DNA from: Ariolimax columbianus
Lineage: Eukaryota; Mollusca; Gastropoda; Stylommatophora; Arionidae
Assembly: GCA_036924085.1 (NCBI GenBank)
Contig: JAVGWX010000005.1
Coordinates: 97,378,172-97,442,171 of the forward strand
Length of the DNA stretch: 64,000 bases
Direction of reading: 5' to 3'
Below are positions 45,081 through 56,528 of this stretch, piece after piece. The notes below the pieces were generated by a model. The model saw only the letters and a list, made by a program, of their open reading frames with translations. It ran no database searches and was not told the DNA's origin. Positions within the stretch are counted from its first letter, which is position 1; every line of letters begins with the position of its first letter. The position numbers and the translations under genes were made by a program.

Positions 45081-45430
45081 CCATTCCACTACTATCCTCA
45101 TACATAACTCTCTTTAGTCTACTGTTACGACATACTTAGTAGGTTAACCCGGTCATTTCTTTTCAACTCGGACACTACCTCATGTAACAACCTATTGTTT
45201 GCTGTTTGTCTCTCTAAGTCCACTCACTTTAACGGCCACCATATGAAAAGGACTGTATTCTTTGTTCACGAATCTAAGTAAGACTGGACCTGACCCGCAT
45301 TGTACCAGGAAGTAATGCTACATGTGGCATATTGATTGACAGTGTAAGCGATATACATACCTGCCCTATTTCATGTTGATAACCTGCTTAGTGTTTGCGT
45401 ACAGTAAACATGGCGATAACATTGTGTTAA
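45081..45430. other. Unassigned non-coding sequence
   Basis: No feature was recognised between the decayed array and the SINE copy. Confidence 0.35.
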
Positions 45431-45600
45431 TATATACAATGCTGAAACATGAGCGTTGCATAGTTGTAGAGCGCTCTTTTCTCACGACAAAAGCTCTTTA
45501 TTTGACCCCTGTTATCTACACGATCCAGTCGACCCAGCTACAAATGGGTACCTTGCATTATATTAGACATCGAGGAGGTTGTTGTTTGCGAATGACCACA
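45430..45600 (+). mobile_element. tRNA-derived SINE, copy 1
   Basis: The tRNA-like head ttgtagagcgctcttttctc contains an A-box-like segment and is followed by a worn B-box (tatttgacccc). The core cagtcgacccagctacaaat plus gggtacc is a sequence type common in mollusc tRNA-SINEs as I recall them. Copies 2 and 3 share the order of head, core and tail. Confidence 0.6.
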
Positions 45601-45649
45601 ATGAGTAGGTTACTCTTTCGTACGCCATGAAAAGGACGTTAAGTGGCGG

Positions 45650-45990
45650 GTTGCGGTAGCTTGACATACATCCCGAGGGTGCTGATGAAGGTGGACGGGG
45701 TCTTCAAGGCGGTTGTGCTGTGCTTGGCCTCATCTGCGTGTAGCTCACTACCACAGGGAACACGTTTATCCCTCATCTTGTTAGCCAGGTTGCCATGAAA
45801 ACAGCGCGTTTCCGGGAAGGCTTACGAGGAAGCCAAGGTGAGGTTCTTGTCCAGTATATTTTGCCTGAACCTGACTAACATGTCTGATCAGTATATTTTG
45901 CCTGAACCTGACTAACATGTCTGATCAGTATATTTTGCCTGAACCTGACTAACATGTCTGATCAGTATATTTTGCTGGACCAGTTGTTAG
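45650..45990 (-). repeat. Family X copy with 3 identical minisatellite units
   Basis: The arm (gtgctgatgaaggtggacgg, tagctcactaccacaggga, gttagccaggttgccatg, gcgtttccgggaaggc) is followed by three near-identical units of ctgatcagtatattttgcct plus gaacctgactaacatgt. The orientation is as in the 12345 copy. Confidence 0.8.
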
Positions 45991-46002
45991 TCTTCTGTAA
46001 TG

Positions 46003-46036
46003 GACCCCCCCCCCCCCCCCCACCCCCACCCCCCTT
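46003..46036. repeat. Poly-C tract
   Basis: About 32 bases of C with two interruptions, directly after the family X copy. Confidence 0.95.
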
Positions 46037-46334
46037 TTGACTATGTGAATCAACGGAAGTAAGGAGTATAGTCACCATAACCTTCGATGATCGTTGTAAA
46101 AGTCGACTAAAACGGATTGTGTTTAGGACTAGCAAACTTATCATGAAACAGGAATTTCTGCATAACCCATCTCTGCTAGAACGGATCAAAGTGCAATAAC
46201 ATAGGCTACCCGTGGGGGTGTATAACATGTATCGTATGGTGTAAAAAGGAAGATAAACTTGATATAATAAATTTCTCGAACCGTATAACTGCTCGGAAAA
46301 CCCCATGCACTTATTATTTATTAGCGTCCTTATA

Positions 46335-46570
46335 GTAGAGCGAGTGTGTGAGTAACACAATGGTATAGAGCTAGCTTCTCACCGCAAAGACACATGGTTT
46401 AATTTCCCCATATCGACACGCTTCAGTCGACATAGATGTATATGGGTGTCTGGCTTACTAGTATTGAAGGGGAGGCAGCCAGGAAAGGAACTGGCCAATC
46501 TTCTTCGTATAAAGCTTATGGTCTAATTCAATGAAGTCTATAACACTTCATCCCTGACAGCAATGTCTGC
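46335..46570 (+). mobile_element. tRNA-derived SINE, copy 2
   Basis: The head reads aacacaatggtatagagcta and tctcaccgcaaagacac, with the B-box-like ggtttaatttcccc. The core is cgcttcagtcgacatagatg, followed by ggcagccaggaaagg, and the tail block tctaattcaatgaag is shared with copy 3 (57200-57225). It is about 235 bp and non-coding. Confidence 0.65.
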
Positions 46571-47235
46571 TATGGGATTACTTTTACCATTGATTTTATT
46601 AACCAGTTTTTAGGAAAACCTGATTTCAGTCATTTGCAGTACGACTACACAGCTATCATTTTAACATGATGAGGCTGTTAGACCCACGCACAACGCTCCT
46701 TATACGCCTCTTACCACACGCAATGCGACGTCAACCACCCACGGGTGTCTGAATATTTGGATATGCGGTATTGCCAGTCGTATCGAAGTGATAAACACAC
46801 ATATATCTCTGACTTTATCAGACATACTACTAACACTGGCCATGTCTTAGTTCTAGTCTTAGTCTACATGTACTTCTACAAGATCGAATGCTACTGTGCA
46901 TTCCCCAGCTCTGGCGTCAACTAGATATAATCGGGGGAGGGGGGGATTTATTGCTTAGCAGACTAGGCTTAAACAGCTTATTAATCCGCTGCGTTTGGAC
47001 AAGTGCCGTGGAGGGTGGTCAACTGATCTGTGAGTCCATCTTAATAGACTCAAACATTAGAGCAAAGTAGACCCGCAGTCTGTTAGACGTCATCTCTTCT
47101 GCTCTTAACAAACCCAATAACCATTGCTGGTGTTACGCCATGTCACGCAGTTATTCGCCTCTCACGACATAATGTGGGCCAGTGGTGTTATTCTTGTCAT
47201 TCTCGTACATAAAGACCCCGGTGGACCACTCGGGA
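46571..47235. other. Unassigned non-coding sequence
   Basis: A short G-rich run lies at about 46930-46945. No gene or repeat was recognised. Confidence 0.35.
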
Positions 47236-47239
47236 CTGG

Positions 47240-47660
47240 TCATGTCATAATAATAATGGCTGTCCATTGCGATGATTGGGACAGACATGTAAATTCAGTT
47301 GTGACCGCATATGCCTGTATAGTCCGATCTGAGCTCTACTCACTCTACCACACATGATGAACACATAGACAGCTTTGGTAATTGATCCTTCTTGCATTGT
47401 CTTTTCATGCAGATCGCTTTTTCTGCGCCCCAGTAATGATTCTCTTCTCATCTGTGCGAGCAATGGGTGTGATGGCAATGCATCAGGTTGAGCGGTTCGG
47501 AGCACGAAGCTACGTGGCGACGACATCAATGGCAGTACTGGTCAAAGAAACGTTTAGAGAGTCATTTCTTCCGTTCCCCGACGACCTCTTGCCTGTTCTG
47601 AGCTCATCGCATATCAGTTGTTTCTGGAAGCGCTCAACGTGCATGCAACTACAAGTGTAG
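47240..47660 (-). pseudogene. RTE-like LINE 3' end, copy 3
   Basis: The minus strand, read through frameshifts, contains KQLICDELRTGKR, then LRTAQPDALPSH, KKRSA and a final RVSRAQIGLYRHMRSQ. The last segment is the zinc-finger-like C-terminal end (R-x-x-IGL-x-xH-x-R/Q-S). The same end is seen at 60590-60650 (RVCNPQIGLHSHMQSH). The plus-strand left edge ataataataatggctgtcc may be the 3' tail. Confidence 0.65.
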
Positions 47661-48440
47661 TTTGTTTTGAGCGTATATGCCTATATACGTTTTTGTTTTG
47701 AACATATATGCCTAAATATGTTTTTGTTTTGAACGTATATGCCTATATATGTTTTGTTTTGAACGTTAATGCCTATATATGTTTTTGTTCTGAACGGATA
47801 TGCCTATATATGTGTATATATTTTGTATTTGTGTATATTTATGTTTATTCTGTGCTGTGTATGTGCGTGCATGTGCATATGTGTTGTGTCTGTGTTCTGT
47901 ACGTATATGAACGTGTATTTTGTATGTGTGTGAATATTTTATGATTCTGTAATGTATGTGAGTTAACGTTGTGTGACTTCATTTTGTATGTGGGTGAATA
48001 TTTTATGATTAAGCGCTGAGAGTTACGTGTGTGTGAATATATTATGAGGTTTTATTGTATGTCGAATGTTTTGGTACTGTGTCCTGTACATATGTGAAGG
48101 TGTGGCTATTTTATGACTGTTTTATATGTGCGTGTGCATGTGCGTGTGTGTGTGTGTATATGTGTGCGTGAAAATGTCAACTTTATGTTGTGTTTGTGAA
48201 TGTGTTGTGGTTTTTTTTTAATGTTCTTGAATATTCTATATTTGTGTGTGTGTATGTGATTGAGCTTATTTTGTTTTTATATATTGAATGTTTAAAAATG
48301 GTATGTCTGTATTTTGTATGTGTGTAAAAATTGTATATCTGTGTTTTGTACGTTCGTGAATATTTAGCCAATTTGTATGTGTGTGAATATTCTGTAATTT
48401 TTATATGTGAATATTTTGTGTGTGTTGTATGTGTGAAGAT
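47660..48440. repeat. 31-bp minisatellite grading into TG/TATG-rich sequence
   Basis: About five units of gttttgaacgtatatgccta plus tatatgttttt (47670-47815) are followed by purine/pyrimidine-alternating tgtatgtgtgtgaatatttt repeats to about 48440. The tract has Z-DNA-prone (TG)n character. Confidence 0.85.
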
Positions 48441-48960
48441 TGTTCAAAAGCTGACCAGAAAGTAAAGCTACGCTAAAATGTTTTCTAAAATATTATTTAT
48501 TCACAACTTATGAAATTCACGCAATTTATAATTAAATCTTCTTTTAACACATGCTATGTTTGCCCCAAAACACTTTACGCACACTTCTACTGCCTTTCGC
48601 CACGGCTAAACAATGGCAAGTATGCAATTTCTTTGCCAGCTCTATTCTGCGATCGTAGTTCATGTTTAGTATGTGTCTTGGCATATGTGGTAAGTTTTGA
48701 TACTATGAGGAACTCCTATTGCAAATACCTTTTAATATCTTAGATGGTAGACAATACCACCGAATTGCCATTTGCTGACTGAGAGCTTTAGAATCAATTG
48801 TTGACTTGTGATGCCATGATCCTTAATAACGACGACAATATGCTCAGATCGCAGTCGATCATGCATCTCAGTCTCTTTACTTCTTGAAGCTATAACTTTC
48901 TAAGCTCAACATTCGACAGTGTTACTATCTGCTGCACAACTTAACACAATTATACGTGAC
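48440..48960 (-). pseudogene. Doubtful Tc1/mariner-like remnant
   Basis: Minus-strand pieces HIVVVIKDHGITSQQLILKL (helix-turn-helix-like) and WRKAVEVCAKCFGANIACV (like a transposase C-terminal segment) flank broken sequence. No catalytic block is visible. Offered as a possibility only. Confidence 0.25.
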
Positions 48961-49080
48961 ACAAACGTTTGTGAATGTTCCCACAATTTCTTTGTCTGCA
49001 CCAAAAATTCAATTACAGCTCGCTGTTTGTTACGCTTGCTGCACACAGACGAAATTTAATAGACTACTACAGCAGCCCTG

Positions 49081-50033
49081 TGTAACAGTTCCAGCCAGAG
49101 CAAGAGAGTTTAGGGCAGGGGTGATGTGGTTGACGACTCAGAACAAAGGTACCTAAAAGCGTGCCAAGATCACTCACCGTCTCAACAAAGAAAAACGGAG
49201 TTGGGGTATAGAGTGTGGACAGATAGGAACGGATCACTGGCGTTCCGATTTGAACAGTGGGGGGTTAGCGACAGGAGATGACAGCGGAGCTTGCTGCAAT
49301 CAATGAGTGACAGGTGTTCAGAGAAATTCGTTCTAATAACGACTGAACAGAGCCATCCCCCTGAGATCCATTGGTCAGCCCTGATACTGCTTGAGTGTAT
49401 ATAACATGAGACATAGTTTAGCTCAATAGGCTGGATGGAGAGGGAAGGAGAGCGAGAGAGAGAGAGAGAGAGAGACTGTAGATAGGAGTACGTTTAGCTC
49501 ACCGATTTGATATAGGAGCGATTGATAGACTGGTGTACGAATGTTAGTGATAGAACAGGATCGCTCAAATAGGTGTGTGAGTTTTATATTAAATAGATAT
49601 TCTGAACGTATGTTGTAAGCAGGACACTTGGTGAACGAGGTATGTCCAGATCGCCCGCCTGAGTGGATTTGAGTGAGGAAGAGTTTTTGATAAAGTGTGT
49701 TGAGGACACAGTTAAATAGGTGTGTGTGTGATGTGCGTACGACGATAGAACTGGGTTTTGATAGTTGGGAATTCCATCAATAGCTAATGCTTAAAATTTC
49801 CGCTTTAGTTAATATTAACATATATATAATATAGGAATAATTTAGTTAAGATGATATGTATTGTATTGTGTTTGTAATTTCACAACTCATTTTTCTGGTA
49901 GGAGTATTAAATAATAAATATGCCATCTGCTATGTACTATATTATTTGCAGTGTGAGGTGAGGAATGATGTAGATGAGTATGATAATATTCTAAGTTAGA
50001 ATAACCCTAGGGCAAGCAGTGGGATCTGCTACA
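49081..50033 (+). repeat. 5' LTR of the older copy
   Basis: 953 bp with a TATA box at about 49398 and a poly(A) signal near 49913. It has a (GA)n stretch at 49450-49475 where the young LTR has gagagatggagaggctag repeats. It is clearly a different subfamily from the young LTR. Confidence 0.92.
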
Positions 50034-50275
50034 CATTATTATTTGGTTCCTGTGACCACGATTGTCGTGGTAGTTTTTATAAATATAATTGTGTGTGTAG
50101 CTACAGATCTGTAATTGCTCGTTGAACACAAGTGTCGCGGTTTTATATAACGTTGTGTGTGTAGTTAGAAATAGGGGAGTAGCTAGTGGTTAGAGTGTTT
50201 GTTACCATAGTCAGCTTTTCCAATCATCTGACTGGTAAGTGTGACATTTGTTTACCCTTTGGTTTTTTTTGGGTG

Positions 50276-50310
50276 GCGGGGTGGGGGGGGGGGGGGGGGT
50301 GGGGGGGGCA
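50276..50310. repeat. Poly-G tract
   Basis: About 30 G with two T interruptions, lying exactly where the young copy has the candidate intron acceptor and the start of the frame. Potential G-quadruplex, and a possible sequencing or assembly weak point. Confidence 0.9.
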
Positions 50311-51592
50311 GACTAGTTTATTTAACATGTCGTGGTTAAACAATGTTAAACAATGTAATCGTTGTCTAGCTTTTGGACATTTGTCTATTGGATATCCAAA
50401 TATTCTTCGGAATACTAACGTTCACTGGCGCATGGCACTAGCTACGGTCAAAGTAACGAGCGATAAGTTGGACGACAAAAGTCAACTGCAGAACCAGCTA
50501 AGAGAACTAACAGAGTTGTTCTGCTGTAAAGACAGGAAAGAGACCTCCGATTTAAGGTGCGACAGCTGTTGCAACAGTTTGGAAAAAGAGCGCCTAAACC
50601 AGCTAGGAAGGAGAGAAGAAATAAAGAAATGATTGAAGTAAACACGGCCCAGTATTTTGGAAAGGGACAGAGGGGTAGGAAGCTCGACCAATTTCCACAT
50701 TCCGATCCGTGGATGGACGGAGGTGGAAATCTCAGAGCGGACGTGTGTGGACGGCTGGACAGAGGTGGCAAAAAAAGGAGGTGATTGACCCAGGTAGAGA
50801 GGCCAAGTCAAATGGTTGTGAAAATGATTAAGCAGAAGTTTGAATCCGGCAGATTTTTAGCCCATAACGAGATACCATTTGCAAAGTTACAGATGGAGAG
50901 GCAGGGCAGGAGCTATAAAAGAGACTTTGAGCACGTGGCGGATTACCAGAAAAAAAAAGATGCAGGTTTTGTGTATCCAGAAAAGTTAGGGACGGAGGGC
51001 AGGTTACGCAATGCAAACTAGACAAACGTTCGCTCAGACATCCAGATGAAACGTAACAGAATCGGACAGCGTAGCCCGAGTATTCAGGAAGAGGATGTTA
51101 CGTCAGGTAAAACGGTCGGGCCAGATGAAAAGTGTCAAGTTTACCAGGAACTTGTGGTCAAGCCTGGTAGAACTTTAGTTGAAGTCGACGAAGAATCCAG
51201 CACGTGAACAGATGGAGATTCGTTAGATGAAGAGGAAAGGAGAGGAGGAGGAATGGTGGCAGGGCCAGCTATGATTTCGCACCCACCCCCGCCAGGTCCT
51301 AGCCATGCGAGAGAAGTGGTTGAACAGACCGAAGGAAGGGACAACCATTCGGCCACCGAGGAAGAAAGTGGGAATGACGCACAGTTAGAATGCGAAACGG
51401 ACGCACCCTGCAAGAACACTCGTTCAGTCAAGAAGAGAGGAACAGTGTTTCTAAGGAAAACGAAGAAAAGGGGAAGACAGATTAACCCCAGCCGGACAGC
51501 GAACCAGTTATCGAAGCAACGATGAAAAGATCTCAGTTCGAGATACGCCAACGGTCAAACTAACAGTGGGAAACGTCTTTCCTACAAATATT

Positions 51593-51604
51593 GAATACAG
51601 ATGG
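51593..51604. repeat. Target-site duplication, left copy
   Basis: gaatacagatgg, repeated at 52168-52179. The young LTR copy has the single, unfilled site (gtgaatacagatggacgg, about 31621-31638). Confidence 0.85.
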
Positions 51605-52167
51605 GACTTAAGAGCAGCACTCTGCAAACTGTGCCAGCAGTCCGCACCAAAATGGGTAGTGGTACAGTGGGTCCCATCACACTGCAACATCCAAGGCAAC
51701 GAGGAGGAAAACAGACTGGCAAAAGAAGGTGCAAGACTACCACAAACAGATACTAGTATGACGTACGAAGAGTCAAAACGGCTTATCAAAGCCAGATACA
51801 TGACCAAATGGGAAACCGAACATACTGGCTACACCAAAAACGATGCCTATTACCAGTTGAACAGAAGAGAGCAGGTCGTTGGCTTCAGACTTCGCACTGG
51901 CCACAATAGACTGAGGTACCACCTATTCAACAAATTAAAGATAGGTGGTACCGACGAATGCCCGTGCGGTACCGGTAAAATGACCGTTGAACATTTGCTG
52001 CAGAACTGCCCGACATACAAGGATCAGAGAGAGCAGATGTGGCCATCACCAGTGGAACTGCAAGGCAAGCTCTATTGCAGTGTCGACAGCCTCGGGATGA
52101 CCGCCGCTTTTTTCGAGAAAATAATGGTTACTGTCTGACTGCGTACGAAGAAGAAGGAGAAGAAGAA
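51605..52167 (+). pseudogene. RNase H-bearing LINE, copy C, heavily 5'-truncated
   Basis: Only the last 563 bp of the LINE are present. The frame still encodes VVQWVPSHCNIQGNEE, then AEHTGY-like linker sequence (WETEHTGYTKNDAYYQLNRR) and CPCGTGKMTVEHLLQNCP, ending in FFEKIMVTV as in copy A. The GAA-rich tail is gaagaagaaggagaagaag. The frame from 51566 to 52138 joins element sequence to LINE sequence by accident. The RNase H active site is incomplete because the first part is absent. Confidence 0.92.
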
Positions 52168-52446
52168 GAATACAGATGGACGGAAGGCTGAAGTAGCGGA
52201 CGATGTAAGTGTACGTAACACAACCTGGGACCCGGTGGATACGAACCAAATAACCGTAGATCAAGCAGACCAGACAACTGCGACGGGCGTTTCACAGGAT
52301 GAAATCGCCCAGCAATTAGAGACATCTGATGGAACGCAGAGTCCGTCTGAAGTAAGCAATACTGCTAAGGAACGTTTGATAGTAGGCTTGATGGCGCTAG
52401 TCAAAAACATGGATAAATTACCTCAATTCAGAAATGGAATTAGGTA

Positions 52447-53554
52447 GAGTCGTGTAACACTTACACACATGTTAATGACAGATGTATGGCTATCGTGTGA
52501 AACTCGGGTTAACGTATGCATTTGCATAAATTGGAGAATTGAATAATTAAGCGTAGGTCAGAATTAAGGAGTGACCAGAGGGTAACAATTCCTTTGAAGT
52601 CGTTGTCTGAAGTACACGCCAGACAATGAGCGTACCACGTGTTGCAAGGGACGGCCAGTCTGAAGCTAGACTGACCGATATCAAAGGGACATTTTTAAAT
52701 AGCGGAATGGACAGGAGACGCAGGGTAACGGGATGCGCCAAGTAATGTTACGTCGACCAAGGGTAACACGTGGAGGTAATGTTTCGGCCATGGCGGACTA
52801 GGTGGCTTTGATGTGGAGAGTTTGAGGAAACAGCGGTGAATTAATTAGATCACAACACTCGGGTTTAGTTCCCTGTGACAAAGACGCCAACAGGTAACGG
52901 AGCTATTAAACTTTAACAAAGCCTGCACCTGGACGAGTTAGGGTTACATATTTACGTAATTCGACAGGTGGTCGATTCGGTTTTTGACTGACATAGTTAG
53001 TAGTAGTTTGTATCTGAATAAGCTAGAGCTTAGTCATAGTTTAGTATCTGCTGAAAGAGGCATTACCAGGTGCTGATATGTGTTGCGCTAGGAAGAGTGA
53101 ACGGTGGATAGCACTTGATCATGTGTATGCGTGCTAATACTTTCACAATATTTGGTTGACAATGGTATGACTTGCATTTTGTTTTTTAAATTTGTTGTTC
53201 GGTTTGTTTAAACATGATTACGTATAATCACATAAGTATCAAGGAATGATGCCTAAGGACTGAAATGTTGATAGCATGGTCATGTTTATGTGTGTAAATA
53301 TTGTATTTGGTGTTTGGGTTTTAACAATGGCATGACTTGCATTTTATTGGGTTGCATGGTCGACATTGTATGCATTGCATTTTATTGGGTTGTATGGTCG
53401 ACATAGTATGCAGTGCACTTTTTCTTTAATCGGTTGTTGTTTTGTTGTTTAAACATTATTACATGTATTGATGTAGGTATAAAGGTACTGATGTGAGAAG
53501 TGTAGCTCATCCAGACTGTAGGCCTCCGCAAACAGAGGTTACCACGAGTTGCAG
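52447..53554 (+). other. Non-coding interior of the older LTR copy, left part
   Basis: Aligns with 31888-32990 of the young copy. It contains duplicated ttgggttgcatggtcgacat blocks near 53340-53410. No gene. Confidence 0.7.
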
Positions 53555-54785
53555 AACAGGAACTAGCATGCTGGGACAAGGAGCTTACTTTCAAGGTGGA
53601 GACGTTGCAGAACAAGAACTAGCATGCTGGGACAAAGAGCTTACTTCCAAGGTGGAGACGTTGCAGAACAAGAACTAGCATGCTGGAACAAAGAGCTTGC
53701 TTCCAAGGTGGAGACGTTGCAGAACAAGAACTAGCATGCTGGGACAAAGAGCTTACTTCCAAGGTGGAGACGTTGCAAACAAGAACTAGCATGCTGGGAC
53801 AAAGAGCTTACTTCCAAGGTGGAGACGTTGCAGAACAAGAACTAGCATGCTGGGACAAAGAGCATACTTCAAAGTTGGAGGCGTTGCAAAACAAGAACTA
53901 GCATGCTGGGACAAAGAGCTTACTTCCAAGGTGGAGACGTTGCAGAACAAGAACTAGCATGCTGGGACAAAGAGCATACTTCAAAGTTGGAGGCGTTGCA
54001 AACAAGAACTAGCATGCTGGGACAAAGAGCTTACTTCCAAGGTGGAGACGTTGCAAACAAGAACTAGCATGCTGGGACAAAGAGCTTACTTCCAAGGTGG
54101 AGACGTTGCAGAACAAGAACTAGCATGCTGGGACAAAGAGCATACTTCAAAGTTGGAGGCGTTGCAGAACAAGAACTAGCATGCTGGGACAAAGAGCTTA
54201 CTTCCAAGGTGGAGACGTTGCAAACAAGAACTAGCATGCTGGGACAAAGAGCTTACTTCCAAGGTGGAGACGTTGCAAACAAGAACTAGCATGCTGGGAC
54301 AAAGAGCATACTTCAAAGTTGGAGGCGTTGCAAAACAAGAACTAGCATGCTGGGACAAAGAGCATACTTCAAAGTTGGAGGCGTTGCAGAACAAGAACTA
54401 GCATGCTGGGACAAAGAGCATACTTCAAAGTTGGAGGCGTTGCAAAACAAGAACTAGCATGCTGGGACAAAGAGCTTACTTCCAAGGTGGAGACGTTGCA
54501 AACAAGAACTAGCATGCTGGGACAAAGAGCTTACTTCCAAGGTGGAGGCGTTGCAAAACAAGAACTAGCATGCTGGGACAAAGAGCTTACTTCCAAGGTG
54601 GAGACGTTGCAAACAAGAACTAGCATGCTGGGACAAAGAGCTTACTTCCAAGGTGGAGACGTTGCAGAACAAGAACTAGCATGCTGGGACAAAGAGCATA
54701 CTTCAAAGTTGGAGGCGTTGCAAAACAAGAACTAGCATGCTGGGATAAAGAGCTTACACCCAAAGGTGGAGGTGTTGCAGAACAA
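53555..54785. repeat. 55/56-bp minisatellite inside the older LTR copy, about 22 units
   Basis: The unit is aactagcatgctgggacaaa, gagcttacttccaaggtgga and gacgttgcagaacaag. Two unit types alternate: gcttacttccaaggtggaga and gcatacttcaaagttggagg. Many units are one base shorter (gcaaacaag). The left edge follows taggcctccgcaaacagagg and the right edge precedes cacatgtatgtggagtcttt. In the young copy these edges are nearly adjacent (about 32970-33015), so the array arose or was gained within this copy. Confidence 0.96.
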
Positions 54786-55609
54786 ACGTTACTGACTTGT
54801 TGTGTAAATTTTTTCACATGTATGTGGAGTCTTTGCAGAGAAGACTAAGTTGATCAGAAGTTGAATAATTTGAATGTGCAAATTTTTATGTAATATTGAC
54901 TATGACATATGTTTGTAAAAAACAAAAAAAAGGTTTTTGTGGGTAACAGGAAAACGAATTTTGCCGTTTTTTGAGAGGGGATAGCTGTCAGAAGAGACGC
55001 TGATACTAGCCTGATGATAAACCCACGTAAGTTCGTGGCCTCACAGGACTTAGTATGAAGGGAGACGTCGGCCATGGGTCGTAAGGAGAGGCGTGATAGT
55101 GAGACCACCTGGGAAAATTGACCTGAACTGTTCGAGTGTAACAATGAAGTGTCGTATCCTTAGAGTGGTATGTTGACCTCAACTAAGGAGAAGTCCTTAA
55201 GGTGTTTTTTTAGTTTTGATAAGCTAAAGGTCCTGCAGGGACAGAATTGGGTGTTTGGCGTAAAACGATTTAAATGTGGTGACTTGTGTTGTAAAAACGA
55301 CCAGCCACAGTGTTTTTCTTCTGCTTGTACTGATTATGTAAGTATTACAAACAGTTTGTATGTATCAAATGACATGTCTTTAATGCATGTACGATTTTTA
55401 GTGAAGTTATAAACATGAGTGATGTTTACATTATGCATAGTGGAGAAGAAAATGCCGTAACATTGTTTTTTTTTTTATGCATGTACAATTTGAGTGGAGT
55501 TGTAAATAGGAGTGATGTTTACATTATGGATAGTGAGACGAAAATGGTGATCGTTTGGCAGATGAAAAAAATGACCATCCATGTTTTGGTCTGTAGTTTA
55601 GGGAGGTAA
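54786..55609 (+). other. Non-coding interior of the older LTR copy, right part
   Basis: Aligns with about 33010-33697 of the young copy, including ttgacctgaactg and gtaaaacgaccagccac-like blocks and the gtagtttagggaggtaa purine tract before the LTR. A short block with acattttggatagtg is duplicated here (55420-55530). Confidence 0.7.
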
Positions 55610-56528
55610 TGTAACAGTTCCAGCCAGAGCAAGAGAGCTTAGGGCAGGGTGATGTGGTTGACGACTGAGAACAAAAGTACCTGAATACGTGCCAAGGTCA
55701 CTCGCCGTCTAAACAAAGGAAAACAGAGTTGGGGCAAAGAGTGACAGTGGGGGGTGAGTGACATACGGGATGGTAGCAGAGCTTGCTGCAATTGATGAGT
55801 GACAGGTGTTCAGAGTAATTCGTTCCAATAACGACTGAATAGAGCCATCCCCCTGAGATCCACTGGTCAGCTCTGATACTGCTTGAGTGTATATAACACG
55901 AGACAAAGTTTAGTTCAATAGGCTAGATGGAGAGTGGAGGAGAGCGAGAGAGAGAGAGAGAGACTGTAGATAGCAGTCCGTTTAGCTCACCGATTTGATA
56001 GAGGAGCGATTGATAGACTGGTGTACGAATGTTAGTGATAGAACAGGATCGCTCAAATAGGTGTGTGAGTTTTATATTAAATAGATATTCTGAACGTATG
56101 TTGTAAGCAGGACACTTGGTGAAGGAGGTATGTCTAGATCGCCCGCCTGAGTGGATTTGAGTGAGGAAGAGTTTTTGATAAGATGTGTTGAGGACACAGT
56201 TAAATAGGTGTGTGTCTGATGTGAGTACGGCAATATAACTGGGTTTTGATAGTTAGGAATTCCATCAATAGCTAATGCTTAAAATTTCCGCTTTAGTTAA
56301 TAATATATTAACATATATATATAATATAGGAATAATTTAGTTAAGATGATATGTATTGTATTGTGTTTGTAATTTCACTACTCATTTTTCTGGTATGAGT
56401 ATTATATAATAAATATACCATCTGCTGTGTGCTATATTATTTGTAGTGTGTGGTCAGGAATGATGTGGATGAGTGTGATAATGTTCTAAGTTAGAATAAC
56501 CCTAGGGCAAGCAGTGGGATCTGCTACA
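55610..56528 (+). repeat. 3' LTR of the older copy
   Basis: 919 bp. It matches 49081-50033 apart from scattered changes and a deletion of about 45 bp near 55740. The TATA box and aataaa are kept. Confidence 0.92.

Larger units (their letters stand above)
50327..52446 (+). pseudogene. Broken zinc-knuckle gene of the older LTR copy
   Basis: It corresponds to the 523-residue protein of the young copy. The ATG at 50327 opens a frame with CNRCLAFGHLSIGY, in which the last Cys of the knuckle is now Tyr. The coiled-coil part (KSQLQNQLRELTE) survives, then frameshifts and stops follow. Later frames (50557-50784, 50785-51021 and 51253-51525) show the same E/K/R-rich blocks. The coding sequence is cut at 51604 by a LINE and resumes at 52168 through VKNMDKLPQFRNGIR to the stop at about 52445. 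Confidence 0.85.
49081..56528 (+). mobile_element. Older copy of the non-autonomous LTR family (7.45 kb, with inserts)
   Basis: LTRs at 49081-50033 (953 bp) and 55610-56528 (919 bp) start tgtaacag and end ctgctaca, like the young copy. The two LTRs differ by substitutions and a 3' LTR deletion of about 45 bp near 55740. The interior follows the same order as the young copy: leader, zinc-knuckle frame, conserved non-coding part. A LINE has been inserted (51605-52167) and a 56-bp array has grown (53555-54785). No pol genes are present here either. Flanks cctg and gctg agree at three of four bases, so the target duplication is uncertain. Confidence 0.88.

Noticed and set aside
51566..52138. 190-codon frame that looks like an intact RNase H gene
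   Set aside because: Its N-terminus belongs to the LTR element and the rest to a 5'-truncated LINE. The fusion is accidental and the RNase H fold is incomplete.
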